A DNA stretch of 64,000 nucleotides from Candidatus Woesearchaeota archaeon (GCA_016928155.1 JAFGLG010000007.1:184973-248972); one strand, 5' to 3'. Positions 42,057 through 50,811 are shown, counted from the stretch's first letter. The notes: generated by a model from the sequence alone, not told the origin. Numbers and translations are program-made.

Positions 42057-42620
42057 ATGGAACAAAAATTCATCATATTGTTGCCATGCATTTTTCTGAT
42101 TGCAGTTATCATTGCCGGCTGCGGGCATTCCGGGGATCGGGATGTGGAGCAGCCTGCTCTCCCTGATGAAGGACCCGGAGCTTATGATGCACCTGGGGCC
42201 GAACCTGAGCCAGACACAGGGACAGCAGAGGCTGATGAAACAGAATCAACAGAACCAGAAGAGCCTGCTGCTGATATTGAAGTGAGACTGACAAAAGAGA
42301 AGACCATGATCCCGTCTAAGCTGACCATCAGCAAAGGCACAACTGTCCGGTTCTTCAATGAAGAGGAGAAATATAATCATAACCTGATAATACATCTTGC
42401 GGATGTGAAAGTGACGTCGAAAGATGACATAGTGATCCAGAGCGGAAATTTCGGGCCGGGAGAAACATGGGAATTCGAGTTCGAAGAGTCAGGCATCTAC
42501 ACTATCAAGGACATCTACTCAGGCACAATGAGAGGCGAGATAACAGCAGAGGTTGTCGCCGGGGGATTCATGGAGCTCTACAATTCAGCAGAAGAGATCA
42601 GCAAGGTCTTTGTCAGATAA
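42057..42620 (+). CDS. Lipoprotein with cupredoxin-like domain
   Basis: 187 aa. Lipobox IIAGCG (cleavage before Cys 22), an acidic Glu/Pro/Asp linker (about 25-75), then a cupredoxin-like fold (residues 80-170: LTISKGTTVRFFNEE, YNHNLIIH, GETWEFEFEESGIYTIKD). Only one His set is present and the usual Cys-His-Met copper loop reads GIYTIKDIYSGTMRG, so copper binding is doubtful. TATATAAATC lies 28 nt before the ATG. Confidence 0.75.
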   Translation: MEQKFIILLPCIFLIAVIIAGCGHSGDRDVEQPALPDEGPGAYDAPGAEPEPDTGTAEADETESTEPEEPAADIEVRLTKEKTMIPSKLTISKGTTVRFFNEEEKYNHNLIIHLADVKVTSKDDIVIQSGNFGPGETWEFEFEESGIYTIKDIYSGTMRGEITAEVVAGGFMELYNSAEEISKVFVR

Positions 42621-42656
42621 ACCATCTAAACCCCAAAATTATCAAAATTATCTTAA

Positions 42657-43388
42657 CTATCTCCTCATCATATCCCATATGGCTTCCCCAATAGCCTGCC
42701 TCGTTTCTCTGCAAAGCTTGACTGCAGTATCTTTACTATCATCTTGTGGATGGAGTGCCGGAAGTATCCTGAGATGGATTGTGCCAGGAGTGACATCCAG
42801 GCTTTTTTTAGGAAGTATGCCTGCTGCCCCGTATGAAGCAACAGGGATTATTGCCAGACCTGCCCTTGCTGCAAGATTGAAGGCTCCCATCCTGAAATCA
42901 CTCATGGAATAATCTCTTGAGGAGCTTCTGGTGCCTTCAGGGAACATCACGAGATAATATGATTCAGGATCCGGGTCCTCCCCCATCCGGCGCACTGCGT
43001 CTTCAAGACTGCTGTAAGCCTGGCGTGGATTTGACCTGTCTATGATCGGCATCCCTACAGCATGCATCCCCTGCCCAAAAATTGGGATGTGAAATAGCTC
43101 CTTCTTTGTGCCGAAATACTTCCTTCCAGGAAACATGAGGAGAGCAGGGATGTCAAGCAGAGAAGTGTGGTTCTGGCAGATGATGCCAGGTCCGCGGACG
43201 AGATCATCAATCCCATCAACCTCAACATGCACACGGAGCATATCAAGGACCCTCTTTGAGAAAGTGAAGGCATGCTCATACACATCCTGCGGTGTGACAC
43301 CCTCTTTGAAGGAATCAGATCTGATTCTTGCGACAGCATCAATAACATAGTATGCAGCCATAGCGGCCTGATAAGTCTTCTTGAGCAT
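42657..43388 (-). CDS. plsC: 1-acyl-glycerol-3-phosphate acyltransferase (PlsC) family
   Basis: 243 aa. The acyltransferase block I is NHTSLLD (HX4D), block III is FPEGTRS and a PLsC-typical IIPVASYG follows. In bacteria the enzyme adds the second fatty acyl chain to glycerol-3-phosphate. Archaeal membranes use ether-linked isoprenoids, so here it may act on another lipid or headgroup or reflect gene transfer. A hydrophobic N-terminal helix is present. Confidence 0.87.
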   Translation of the reverse strand: MLKKTYQAAMAAYYVIDAVARIRSDSFKEGVTPQDVYEHAFTFSKRVLDMLRVHVEVDGIDDLVRGPGIICQNHTSLLDIPALLMFPGRKYFGTKKELFHIPIFGQGMHAVGMPIIDRSNPRQAYSSLEDAVRRMGEDPDPESYYLVMFPEGTRSSSRDYSMSDFRMGAFNLAARAGLAIIPVASYGAAGILPKKSLDVTPGTIHLRILPALHPQDDSKDTAVKLCRETRQAIGEAIWDMMRR

Positions 43389-43503
43389 AATGCGGGGTAA
43401 AGAATGAGATATTTATGCTTTGCTATTGGTCTGATCAACATGGTTATAAGAAGATAAAGAAATCATTGCCTTTTCCTGCTTTTCATCGAGAAAAGCACAA
43501 GAG

Positions 43504-44004
43504 TCATTTTATCATATCTGCGACTGCTGCGCTCATTGAAGCAGGGAAGGTCACAATGATTACTCTCTTGACTGCAAGGATCCAGTCAGTGCTCCAAGGG
43601 GCCCTCTGGATAAGGGTCAACAATATAGCGACGACAAAAAATGAGAACACATATGTGAAGATGACCCTCTTGAGGAATTCTTTCCAATGGTCACCCATCT
43701 TGTTCTTATAATAATTGTAATAGACAAATGAAGCAATGAACATCAATGAGATTGCCAGAAAACCTGTGATATTCCTCAAAGGCAATGATGCTGCAAGATT
43801 CCAGACCTCTTCTGTTAAACCAACCGGAATCGCTAATATCGAAGCCCCTATCATGACCTGCAGCATATCCTTAGGCCTGAACCTGATCATCAACGGAGTG
43901 ATGAACTTATGCAGTATGTGACCTTTTTCATCACGGACTGTGACAACCTCCTTGAACTGGTTGCCGGCCATGACAACTTCTTTCTTAATCTTGGTTTTTC
44001 TCAT
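43504..44004 (-). CDS. DUF2391 family membrane protein
   Basis: 166 aa. DMLQVMIGASILAIPVGLTEEVWNL is the family signature, with about four membrane segments. The function of the family is unknown. It is encoded 4 nt downstream of the Kazal-like lipoprotein gene on the same strand, and GTGATATC precedes the ATG. Confidence 0.82.
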   Translation of the reverse strand: MRKTKIKKEVVMAGNQFKEVVTVRDEKGHILHKFITPLMIRFRPKDMLQVMIGASILAIPVGLTEEVWNLAASLPLRNITGFLAISLMFIASFVYYNYYKNKMGDHWKEFLKRVIFTYVFSFFVVAILLTLIQRAPWSTDWILAVKRVIIVTFPASMSAAVADMIK

Positions 44005-44008
44005 GATA

Positions 44009-44650
44009 TCACTGGTTCAGTGCCACATAAAGCATGAATTGGCCGCTGTCTTTTGACAGCTTCCCGCTAGTGATCTCTTTGCTCACCTTGGTAAAATGAC
44101 CAGAGGAGCATGCTCCTTTCACATACCATTCAACAGACCGAATGCTGCAAGCCTCACAAGGGTTCTGATAATCCAATCCGCCAGAACCGCAAACCTTATC
44201 TTCCTCACCTTCACATATCTCTGGCCTTGGAGAAGTGCAGTAATAAACAGGAACAACACCCTCTGATATGAGGACTTCAAAATCCTTGATAGGCCGCTGT
44301 TTGAGCTCATTCCACTCATTGTCAATAATGGCCTGGATGACCCCACCATTCTGGATGACAACATCCATTATGTGAGGTGTGATGACCTGCGCGACCACCT
44401 GACCAGACCTATCACCATAGCCGGCGTGGGAGGAATCGAAAGAGAAAATGAAAAGGAAGCAGTTGTCGCATCCCAAGACCTTTGATTCCTCCAAGACCAG
44501 ATCCTGCCCATCAAACCCGTATGTCTGGCTGCCCAAAACATAAAGTCTTGCCTTTTCCCTGCTGTCATCCAAGCTGTAGCTTCTCGGTACCGGGGCACAT
44601 GCTGCCAAGACGAGTGAGCATATAATAATGCAGATCGCCAAAGACCTCAT
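44009..44650 (-). CDS. Lipoprotein with Kazal-like domain
   Basis: 213 aa. Lipobox LVLAAC. After an unfamiliar beta-rich region, residues about 138-183 show a Kazal-type cysteine pattern: CTSPRPEICEGEEDKVCGS, then DYQNPCEAC and a final GAC. Kazal domains inhibit serine proteases and are uncommon in archaea. An anchored protease inhibitor on the cell surface is a plausible inference. Confidence 0.7.
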   Translation of the reverse strand: MRSLAICIIICSLVLAACAPVPRSYSLDDSREKARLYVLGSQTYGFDGQDLVLEESKVLGCDNCFLFIFSFDSSHAGYGDRSGQVVAQVITPHIMDVVIQNGGVIQAIIDNEWNELKQRPIKDFEVLISEGVVPVYYCTSPRPEICEGEEDKVCGSGGLDYQNPCEACSIRSVEWYVKGACSSGHFTKVSKEITSGKLSKDSGQFMLYVALNQ

Positions 44651-44653
44651 CTT

Positions 44654-44869
44654 CTATCTCCTTAATGCAGAACCAACAATAGCTGCTGCCGTGACAATAC
44701 CTGCTGTCATCACAACTGTGTTACCAGCCACATTACCTAATCCGGCCCATCTTGCACCTATCTTGACCATCCACACCGTAAGCATGAAGTACACGATGCC
44801 CAAGAGTATCATGAAGACAGACGCAAGAAGTGTCACACCGATACCCTTCATAGTATCAACAAACGACAT
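44654..44869 (-). CDS. Small membrane protein, 71 aa
   Basis: Two hydrophobic helices (about 10-33 and 44-66). GAGGTGATC precedes ATG 44869, and TTATATAAATAAC lies about 38 nt upstream, so the in-frame extension to 44965 spans the promoter and is not translated. Likely first gene of an operon with the Kazal-like lipoprotein and DUF2391 genes. Unknown family. Confidence 0.6.
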   Translation of the reverse strand: MSFVDTMKGIGVTLLASVFMILLGIVYFMLTVWMVKIGARWAGLGNVAGNTVVMTAGIVTAAAIVGSALRR

Positions 44870-44985
44870 ATAGATCACCTCAAAAGCATCTAGGAACCGG
44901 TTATTTATATAATTGACCCAAATCATCCAATAAATTGAGAGAATATTTATAAATTCTGACTGCAAACAATGATCTGGGAGTCGAT

Positions 44986-46029
44986 ATGAGCCAATATATT
45001 TTCAAATATGCACTAGCATTGCTCAGCATAATATTCATAGGCCTTGTTGACTTTTATTCCGGGTATCTGATCGGTTTCTCAATCTTCTATCTCATCCCCA
45101 TCATATTCATCGCCCTGAATCATGGCAGGAACAAATCCACAGCATCAGCAATATTCGCAGCTTTTGTCTGGGGTGTGGCAGAATTCTATCACCCGGAGGT
45201 GCCCATAGCTTACACAATATGGAACTCCTTTGTGCGATTGGCCATATTCATCATTATATCCCTGACTGTGAACCGACTCAAGGAGAATATCGAGAATGAG
45301 AAGAAGCAGAAAGAGAAGCTTGACGAGCTCAACAAGCTGAAGAACAAATTCCTGGGCATAGCAGCACATGACCTGCGAAATCCTATGGGTATCATCAAAA
45401 TGTATTCAGCCATCTTGCTGAGCAAGGATATCAAGAGTCTCACTGAGGAGCAGAGAAGGTTCATAAAAACAATAGATGAGCAAAGCAATTTCACGCTCAG
45501 GCTCGTAGATGACCTCCTGGACTATTCGAAGATCGAAGCCGGCAAGATAGATCTTCAGCTGGCAGAGCAGGATTATGCAGAGATGCTGACCGGCATCGTC
45601 AGCCTTAACAAGACATTTGCCGGAATCAAAAAGATCGAGCTAAACCTGGACATCAAAGATAAGCTGCCCCATATCATGATCGACAAGAGCAAGATCAATC
45701 AAGTCCTAAACAATCTGGTGATGAATGCCATAAACTATTCAAATGAGAACACCAAGATAATCATTGTAGTGGAAAAGCAGAAAAATTCGGTCTTGACCAA
45801 TGTCATTGACCAGGGCGCCGGGATACACAAGAAGGACCTCAAGACCATATTCGAAGAATTCGTCAGCGGAAAGAACCAGACAAGGACCATAGAGAAAAGC
45901 ACAGGCCTCGGCCTTGCAATTGCCAAGAAGATAATCGAAAGCCACAATGGAAAAATAGGTGTCAAGAGCAGTCCTGGCAAGGGGTCAACCTTCTATTTCA
46001 CATTACCAATAAAAGAGCATTCAAACTGA
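44986..46029 (+). CDS. Membrane sensor histidine kinase
   Basis: 347 aa. N-terminal membrane sensor (about four helices, residues 5-95), a coiled linker, phosphoacceptor H in [10 protein letters not shown] (about 127), N-box [11 protein letters not shown]1 DQGAGI and G2 [11 protein letters not shown]. It should autophosphorylate on His. No response regulator gene is nearby, so it is an orphan kinase. Its 3' end is 3 nt from the convergent ABC permease gene. Confidence 0.9.
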   Translation: MSQYIFKYALALLSIIFIGLVDFYSGYLIGFSIFYLIPIIFIALNHGRNKSTASAIFAAFVWGVAEFYHPEVPIAYTIWNSFVRLAIFIIISLTVNRLKENIENEKKQKEKLDELNKLKNKFLGIAAHDLRNPMGIIKMYSAILLSKDIKSLTEEQRRFIKTIDEQSNFTLRLVDDLLDYSKIEAGKIDLQLAEQDYAEMLTGIVSLNKTFAGIKKIELNLDIKDKLPHIMIDKSKINQVLNNLVMNAINYSNENTKIIIVVEKQKNSVLTNVIDQGAGIHKKDLKTIFEEFVSGKNQTRTIEKSTGLGLAIAKKIIESHNGKIGVKSSPGKGSTFYFTLPIKEHSN

Positions 46030-46032
46030 TAC

Positions 46033-47295
46033 TCATTCATATCTCAGCGCATCAACCGGCCTCAGCTTAGAGGCCCTGTACGCGGGTATGACCCCTGCTA
46101 TTACACCAATGACTATCGAGAATGCAAATGCGAATATCAAGAGCTCTGGGGACAATGCTGTTGAGCTGAACATCCTCGTAAAACCTCCTCCGGGGCCGCC
46201 ACCATTTGACACCCCTGAGACCAATAAGCTTATGTAACCTGATGCGACTGAACCGAGAATCACACCCCCGAGACCGCCGACAAAGCCGATCATACCAGAG
46301 TTTATCAGGAAAATCATCAATATATCCCTGTTCTTCGCTCCTATGGCTTTCATCACACCAATCTCCTTTGTCTTCTCAAGGACTGAAGTGAACATGGTAT
46401 TAGAGATGCCGACTGCACCGACAACCAATGAGATGGCAGCAATGGCGCCTAAGAATATGGACATGGTGTTGAGTGTCTCAGATATGGTGCTCCTGAGATT
46501 AGCAGACGATAAAATGCTGAAATCCTTGTCGTCAGCCTTCAATATCCCCCTTGACAGCATCAGTTTCTTCTCTATAGCGGCCTCTGTCTCATTCACCTTA
46601 TCGACGTCGGCAACCTTGACAGTTATAGAGCTCACTTCATCATCCTCGATGTCATCAAGCATATCCCTTGCCGGATTTAGGGGGATTATAACTGCATTAT
46701 CATTATATCCCTCCTTCAATATGCCGACGACCTTGAAGATCTTACCTTCCAAGGCAATCTGCCTGTTCAGCTGGACTTCCTTATCAAAGAAAGTGGTGGC
46801 TCTCCTATGGCCCAGTACGACCGAATAGGCATCTCCCTGAGTGAGATATCTCCCGGATCCAAGCTCATCAGTGGTCATATCCTTCCAGACAACAGTATCG
46901 ACACCTGTGACAGTCACATCTCCTGTCTCCCCCAGGTATTTCATCTTTGCACTGCCTGAAACCTGCCCCATGACAATCTTCACATTCGGAATGGTTCTAA
47001 TCGCCAAAATATCCTTCTCTGTAAGAGGATCCTGATCAGTGCCTGATGCTACCCCAAAATTCCCGCCCGGCCCCCTGAATCCGCTTGCCCTGGAAAAACC
47101 AGGAGAGATGGTCAAAAGATCAGCGCCGAGATCACTGAAGCGGGATTCAAGATTCTGCTTAGCACCCTGGCTCACTGATACGATCGAGACCACAGCGGCA
47201 ATGCCGATGATAATGCCTATTATGGTAAGCCAACTCCTGAGCTTACTATGAGCCAGGATGTTCCATGCAAGTTGGACTATCTTCCTGAGCCTCAT
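46033..47295 (-). CDS. MacB/FtsX-type ABC permease
   Basis: 420 aa. N-terminal helix, periplasmic-like MacB domain (about 45-250) and three C-terminal helices typical of FtsX-like permeases, with the conserved TKEIGVMKAIGA loop near 310. A Gly/Pro-rich GGGPGGGF loop is present near the end. It overlaps the upstream gene by 4 nt (ATGA), so translation is coupled with the ATPase and accessory genes. Confidence 0.9.
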   Translation of the reverse strand: MRLRKIVQLAWNILAHSKLRSWLTIIGIIIGIAAVVSIVSVSQGAKQNLESRFSDLGADLLTISPGFSRASGFRGPGGNFGVASGTDQDPLTEKDILAIRTIPNVKIVMGQVSGSAKMKYLGETGDVTVTGVDTVVWKDMTTDELGSGRYLTQGDAYSVVLGHRRATTFFDKEVQLNRQIALEGKIFKVVGILKEGYNDNAVIIPLNPARDMLDDIEDDEVSSITVKVADVDKVNETEAAIEKKLMLSRGILKADDKDFSILSSANLRSTISETLNTMSIFLGAIAAISLVVGAVGISNTMFTSVLEKTKEIGVMKAIGAKNRDILMIFLINSGMIGFVGGLGGVILGSVASGYISLLVSGVSNGGGPGGGFTRMFSSTALSPELLIFAFAFSIVIGVIAGVIPAYRASKLRPVDALRYE

Positions 47296-48278
47296 CGTTT
47301 CTTCTTCCTGGCCTCCTCCTCTTCCTTAAGCAGCCTTCTTTCCCTGATCCAGGAAATGCCTTTCCAGACGATGAACAAAGCTGCGATGATGATGAGCCAG
47401 AACCACCATTGCTGATAGATAGAGGTCTGTGTTGCCGTCGTCATCCCCCTCTGGCTGAAATTCTGCCTGGACATTCCGTTCGGCAGGGTTCCATTGAAAG
47501 AGTAATCTGCAGCAGGGTAAGACACCTCTTTTGTGACGCTCCTGCGTTCACCGAAAAGATCAGTATAATCTATCTGCACCCTCAACATACTGCCTTCAGC
47601 GCCTCTCCTGCGGTTGATCCCGAAACCTACCATAGTATAATCCCCATTCTCAAGATTGCCGACCATCTGACCATCAGTTCCATCCACTGTGAAATCAGGC
47701 TGTTCGGGGATCCTCACAATAACCGAATATGCGACATTCTTTCCGACATTGGCGATTGCGATAGATGCCTCATCATCACTGACCTCCTGGATCACCATGT
47801 CAAAATCAGTCTGGGCATCTGCCAATGTTATGTCAAACTCCTTATAGAGCCAATGATTCTCCTTGCCGTCGATGCTGTATTCAAGCTTCAGTTCATTGGT
47901 GCCCTTGACAGCATCCTTATCAACCCTGACCTTGTATTCGAGGATAACCGGTCTTCCGGGGATGAGGCTCCCAAACTCCCTTACAGAATTTTCATTAGAA
48001 TCCAATGAGAAAGGATATTCCGGCGCAAGCCTGAAAATTGCATCCTGTGTAACCTCAGATCCCACATTCTCTGCCTGTATCCAGACCGTGACATACTCAC
48101 CCGGATTAACAGGATATGGCTCATACTTGAGCTTGCTGATCTGGATATGCGACAGAGAATCACCGGAACGGAATGTCTTGAATGTCGTGAAGTTTATCTC
48201 GAGCTCTGCAGCCGAGGAGAAACCAACAGCTATCAGCATAATAAACACAAAGAACAATACGAAACCAGCCTTCTTCAT
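47292..48278 (-). CDS. Membrane-anchored accessory protein with CARDB/NEW3-like domains
   Basis: 328 aa. Signal peptide (1-23), two or three beta-sandwich repeats of the COG1361/CARDB type (NPGEYVTVWIQAENVGSE, then DEASIAIANVGKN), one C-terminal membrane helix (about 290-310) and a basic tail. It sits between the ATPase and permease genes with 4-nt overlaps on both sides, which implies a surface component of the same exporter. Confidence 0.8.
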   Translation of the reverse strand: MKKAGFVLFFVFIMLIAVGFSSAAELEINFTTFKTFRSGDSLSHIQISKLKYEPYPVNPGEYVTVWIQAENVGSEVTQDAIFRLAPEYPFSLDSNENSVREFGSLIPGRPVILEYKVRVDKDAVKGTNELKLEYSIDGKENHWLYKEFDITLADAQTDFDMVIQEVSDDEASIAIANVGKNVAYSVIVRIPEQPDFTVDGTDGQMVGNLENGDYTMVGFGINRRRGAEGSMLRVQIDYTDLFGERRSVTKEVSYPAADYSFNGTLPNGMSRQNFSQRGMTTATQTSIYQQWWFWLIIIAALFIVWKGISWIRERRLLKEEEEARKKKR

Positions 48279-48979
48279 TTTCTCACCTTTTCAGTGTCTT
48301 TAATGATAATCCCATCCCTCAAGTAAATAACCCTCTTCGCATATCTTATAAGATGAAGATCATGGGTGACGAGGATTATTGTCTTATTCTCCTCGACATT
48401 CAGCTTATGGAGGAAATCCATGACATACTTCCCTGTCTTTGAATCGAGATTCCCTGTCGGCTCGTCGGCAAGCACGACATCAGGATCATTTGCCAGAGCC
48501 CTTGATATCGCGACTCTCTGCTGCTGCCCTCCACTCAGCTCATTCGGCCTATGATGCAGCCTGTCGCCGAGGCCCAAAGAAGCGAGCAATTCCCTGGCCC
48601 TTCTCCTAGCAAGGGCGGATGGCTTTTCAATGAATTCCATGGGGAGCATGGTGTTATCAAGTGCGCTCAATGTAGGGATGAGATTGAACTGCTGGAAGAT
48701 GAAACCTATTGTCTTGCCCCTCAGCACTGCAAGAGAAGACTCGCTCATCCTGGCAACATTCTTATCATTCAGGAATATCGCACCGGTTGATGGGACATCC
48801 AATGCACCTACAAGATTCATCATTGTAGACTTGCCAGAACCGCTCGGACCGGTAATCGCCACAAACTCACCCTTGTCGATCTTGAGGTTGATATCTTTCA
48901 GAACTGTAAGCTTTCCGGCCTTGCCCATGTCATAGGTCTTGGTCACATCCTGCAATTCAATAAGAGTCTGGCCACTCAT
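48275..48979 (-). CDS. ABC ATPase, MacB/LolD type
   Basis: 234 aa. Walker A GPSGSGKST (about 42), Q-loop IFQQFNLIPTL, signature LSGGQQQRVAIARAL-like (SGGQQQRVAISRAL), Walker B DVVLADEPTGNLD and H-loop VTHDLHL. With the permease and accessory protein it forms a MacB-type mechanotransmission exporter. Confidence 0.94.
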   Translation of the reverse strand: MSGQTLIELQDVTKTYDMGKAGKLTVLKDINLKIDKGEFVAITGPSGSGKSTMMNLVGALDVPSTGAIFLNDKNVARMSESSLAVLRGKTIGFIFQQFNLIPTLSALDNTMLPMEFIEKPSALARRRARELLASLGLGDRLHHRPNELSGGQQQRVAISRALANDPDVVLADEPTGNLDSKTGKYVMDFLHKLNVEENKTIILVTHDLHLIRYAKRVIYLRDGIIIKDTEKVRK

Positions 48980-49038
48980 ATGCCTTAAAAATCAAGAACA
49001 ATTTATAAATAAGATGGAGGGAAAGTGCATATCTGGAT

Positions 49039-49317
49039 TCAATGCTTGCTTGTGATGTCCTTGCTCTCCATGAACAGGTAATCCTTGAGCTCTTTAGAGA
49101 AATTTGCATCATTCTGCCTGATCCACTCAATCAGCATGGCAGCATGCTCCTTTTCCTCATCTGCATTATGGATAAGGATCTTCTTTAGATTCTCATCGGT
49201 GCATGCATCTGCCCGCTGGTTGTAATAATCAACAGCCTGCATCTCTTCTCTCAATGAGTCGATAGCACGTTTCATATCCAATGTCTTTGCTGAAACCTTA
49301 TTCCTTTCTTCTTCCAT
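49039..49317 (-). CDS. Encapsulated-ferritin-like protein (EncFtn)
   Basis: 92 aa. AIDSLREEMQAVDYYNQRAD, LKKILIHNADEEKEHAAMLIEW and NDANFSKELKDYLF closely match the encapsulated ferritins of bacteria, including the EE..H diiron ligands. These make annular ferroxidases loaded into encapsulin shells. The C-terminus is short (MESKDITSKH) and lacks an obvious encapsulin-targeting peptide, and no encapsulin gene is near. AGAGGTG precedes ATG 49317; the GTG at 49326 lies within that site. Confidence 0.82.
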   Translation of the reverse strand: MEEERNKVSAKTLDMKRAIDSLREEMQAVDYYNQRADACTDENLKKILIHNADEEKEHAAMLIEWIRQNDANFSKELKDYLFMESKDITSKH

Positions 49318-49457
49318 AATAAACACCTCTTAAGGGTCTTATCATGCTTTATTTTTAAAGTTTTACCAGAAAAATGATACACCAATTCTTCAAAGCTATC
49401 AAGCTTAGTCAAATCTACAGAGATTATTTATAAGAATAAATCAAAATTAGTCTATTC

Positions 49458-49946
49458 TTATGAATAAGTTGAAATAATATTCATGACTAGATCTTGTGCA
49501 GAAACAGGATTTTCACTTTCTACCTGGAAGGTGTAATACCCTGCTCTCCATAAGTATAGTGGGTCTTTATTGATTCTGTTTATTTTGGTTATGTCTTTCC
49601 CATTTAGTTGCACAATTTCATCTGAATAATATGCATCCATCTCAGCGAGGTTCTCTTTCATTTTATCATAACATGGATTATTCTCAGGACATTCCATTAT
49701 CCATAAATTGGTGTTGCCAGAATCAAATTTGAAAAAATTCATTTGGGTATTACCATAAAAATGTTTTAGGGTGCTTATATCCGAATTCATTTCCGAATAG
49801 CTTATTTGGTCCCACTGTTTAGAATGCGTAGGCACTAAATACTCCAATTGACCTTGAATTGTTGTGTCTGGATGAACTTTTTCAACACTGCACCCTAAGA
49901 TAAATAATGATCCAACAACAAATAGGAACAAAATAACAGGTTTCAT
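49458..49946 (-). CDS. Lipoprotein of unknown function
   Basis: 162 aa with lipobox LFILGC. The mature part has four Cys and no recognised domain. AAAGAGGTG precedes the ATG. The gene looks more AT-rich than its neighbours, which could mean recent transfer, though I have not measured this. Confidence 0.6.
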   Translation of the reverse strand: MKPVILFLFVVGSLFILGCSVEKVHPDTTIQGQLEYLVPTHSKQWDQISYSEMNSDISTLKHFYGNTQMNFFKFDSGNTNLWIMECPENNPCYDKMKENLAEMDAYYSDEIVQLNGKDITKINRINKDPLYLWRAGYYTFQVESENPVSAQDLVMNIISTYS

Positions 49947-50051
49947 CCAAACACCTCTTTAAGTATGATATGAAGGTCAAAATGAAGCTTTGTTTTTAAA
50001 TGTTATTCAGAAATACGGGACCCCATGAAGATAAATATCCCCGCCCCCGGA

Positions 50052-50100
50052 ATTTCAGGAAACCAAGCAGGTGCATCTCTGCTTCTCGCTTGGCTCAGCA
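50052..50100 (-). other. T-loop intron of tRNA-Tyr (59/60)
   Basis: 49 nt, with a perfect 4-bp central helix TTCA/TGAA between two 3-nt bulges. Confidence 0.75.
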
Positions 50101-50122
50101 TTTGAACCAGGAACCTTTCGGT

Positions 50123-50173
50123 ATCAGCTGGCTGTGGGTCATCCATTCCCGAACGGGATTGTCACACAGAACG
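50123..50173 (-). other. Anticodon-loop intron of tRNA-Tyr
   Basis: About 51 nt between G37 and A38, placed by the conserved stem and loop. CTGT (32-35) can pair with ACAG, but that leaves ten bases before the 3' stem, so the exact processing path is uncertain. Confidence 0.55.
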
Positions 50174-50247
50174 CTACAGCCGAACGCTCTAGCCGTTGAG
50201 CTAGGCGGGGATTGTGAGCAGATTTTTTCTAAAATCTTCGAAAAATA

Positions 50248-50349
50248 CCCTCCAGATCATCGCAAATACTGGGCTTGAGCCGCAAGGCGAAACCCATGAT
50301 GATGCCAGCTGACATCTCAGCTGCGCGTTAGCCGTTGAGCTAGGCAGGG
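50248..50349 (-). pseudogene. Degenerate tRNA-like copy beside tRNA-Tyr
   Basis: CCCTGCCTAGCTCAACGGCT differs from the first 20 bases of the adjacent tRNA-Tyr at one position. After that it diverges: a CAGCTGA-GATG-TCAGCTG hairpin stands where the anticodon arm should be, a GGGTTT/AAGCCC hairpin follows, and the 3' acceptor strand is only partly complementary. A TATA-like TTTATAA lies directly before it. It could be a decayed tandem duplicate or a half-gene. Confidence 0.45.
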
Positions 50350-50454
50350 TGCTTATAAAGAGGAAATGACTCCTTTTTAAATATTGTGGCTCAGAATCGG
50401 GTGATTTATATATCTTGGATGCGTATATATAGGCAGGTGGTTTCAGGGTGGAAT

Positions 50455-50664
50455 ATGGCAAGGACATTCAACTGCAAGAAATGCAAGAATTTCTGTGAAC
50501 CCGAAGTGAAGGCTGCATGCATATTGAGAGGGAAGTGCGAGAGATACACTCCAGTCAGCAAAATAGGGCCAAGGCTCATCTTCCTTGATGGGATAGACTT
50601 CCATGAAAGGATGAACAAGGACAACGAGATCACAAAGGACAAGAAAGAGATCCTGCTGGCTTAG
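50455..50664 (+). CDS. Small Cys-rich (zinc finger-like) protein
   Basis: 69 aa. MARTFNCKKCKNFCEPEVKAACILRGKC has five cysteines that could bind zinc. The frame is open from 50386, but GCGTATATATAGG lies about 28 nt before ATG 50455, so that start is preferred. It converges on the zinc-ribbon gene with a 4-nt overlap. Confidence 0.65.
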   Translation: MARTFNCKKCKNFCEPEVKAACILRGKCERYTPVSKIGPRLIFLDGIDFHERMNKDNEITKDKKEILLA

Positions 50665-50810
50665 ATGCCCGCCCTTCCCTCGACAGTTATCCCGCGCGGC
50701 CTTATCTTATGCGACTTTCCGCACTTCGGACAGATGGTCTCGTTCCAATCCTGATCCAGCGGATACCCACAGTTTTCGCATCTCCTCTGCTTGCCTTTCT
50801 TTATCAGCAT
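50661..50810 (-). CDS. Zinc-ribbon protein, 49 aa
   Basis: A short ORF, MLIKKGKQRRCENCGYPLDQ at the N-terminus, then CPKCGKSHKIRPRG. Two CXXC pairs give a zinc ribbon, with a basic surround that suggests RNA or DNA contact. The start lies one base after the stop of the upstream lipoprotein gene. Confidence 0.65.
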   Translation of the reverse strand: MLIKKGKQRRCENCGYPLDQDWNETICPKCGKSHKIRPRGITVEGRAGI

Positions 50811-50811
50811 C

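Larger units (their letters stand above)
50038..50210 (-). tRNA. tRNA-Tyr (anticodon GUA) with two long introns
   Basis: Acceptor CCCCGCC/GGCGGGG, A73 at 50038, anticodon stem TTCGG/CCGAA, loop CTGTAG + A. The anticodon-loop intron is about 51 nt (50123-50173) and holds a CCCG-TT-CGGG hairpin, but its 3' splice site does not form a clean canonical BHB. The T-loop intron (50052-50100, 49 nt) does: TTCA pairs with TGAA, bulges AA|T and AT|T, leaving TTCAAAT. The D-arm is normal. Confidence 0.82.
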
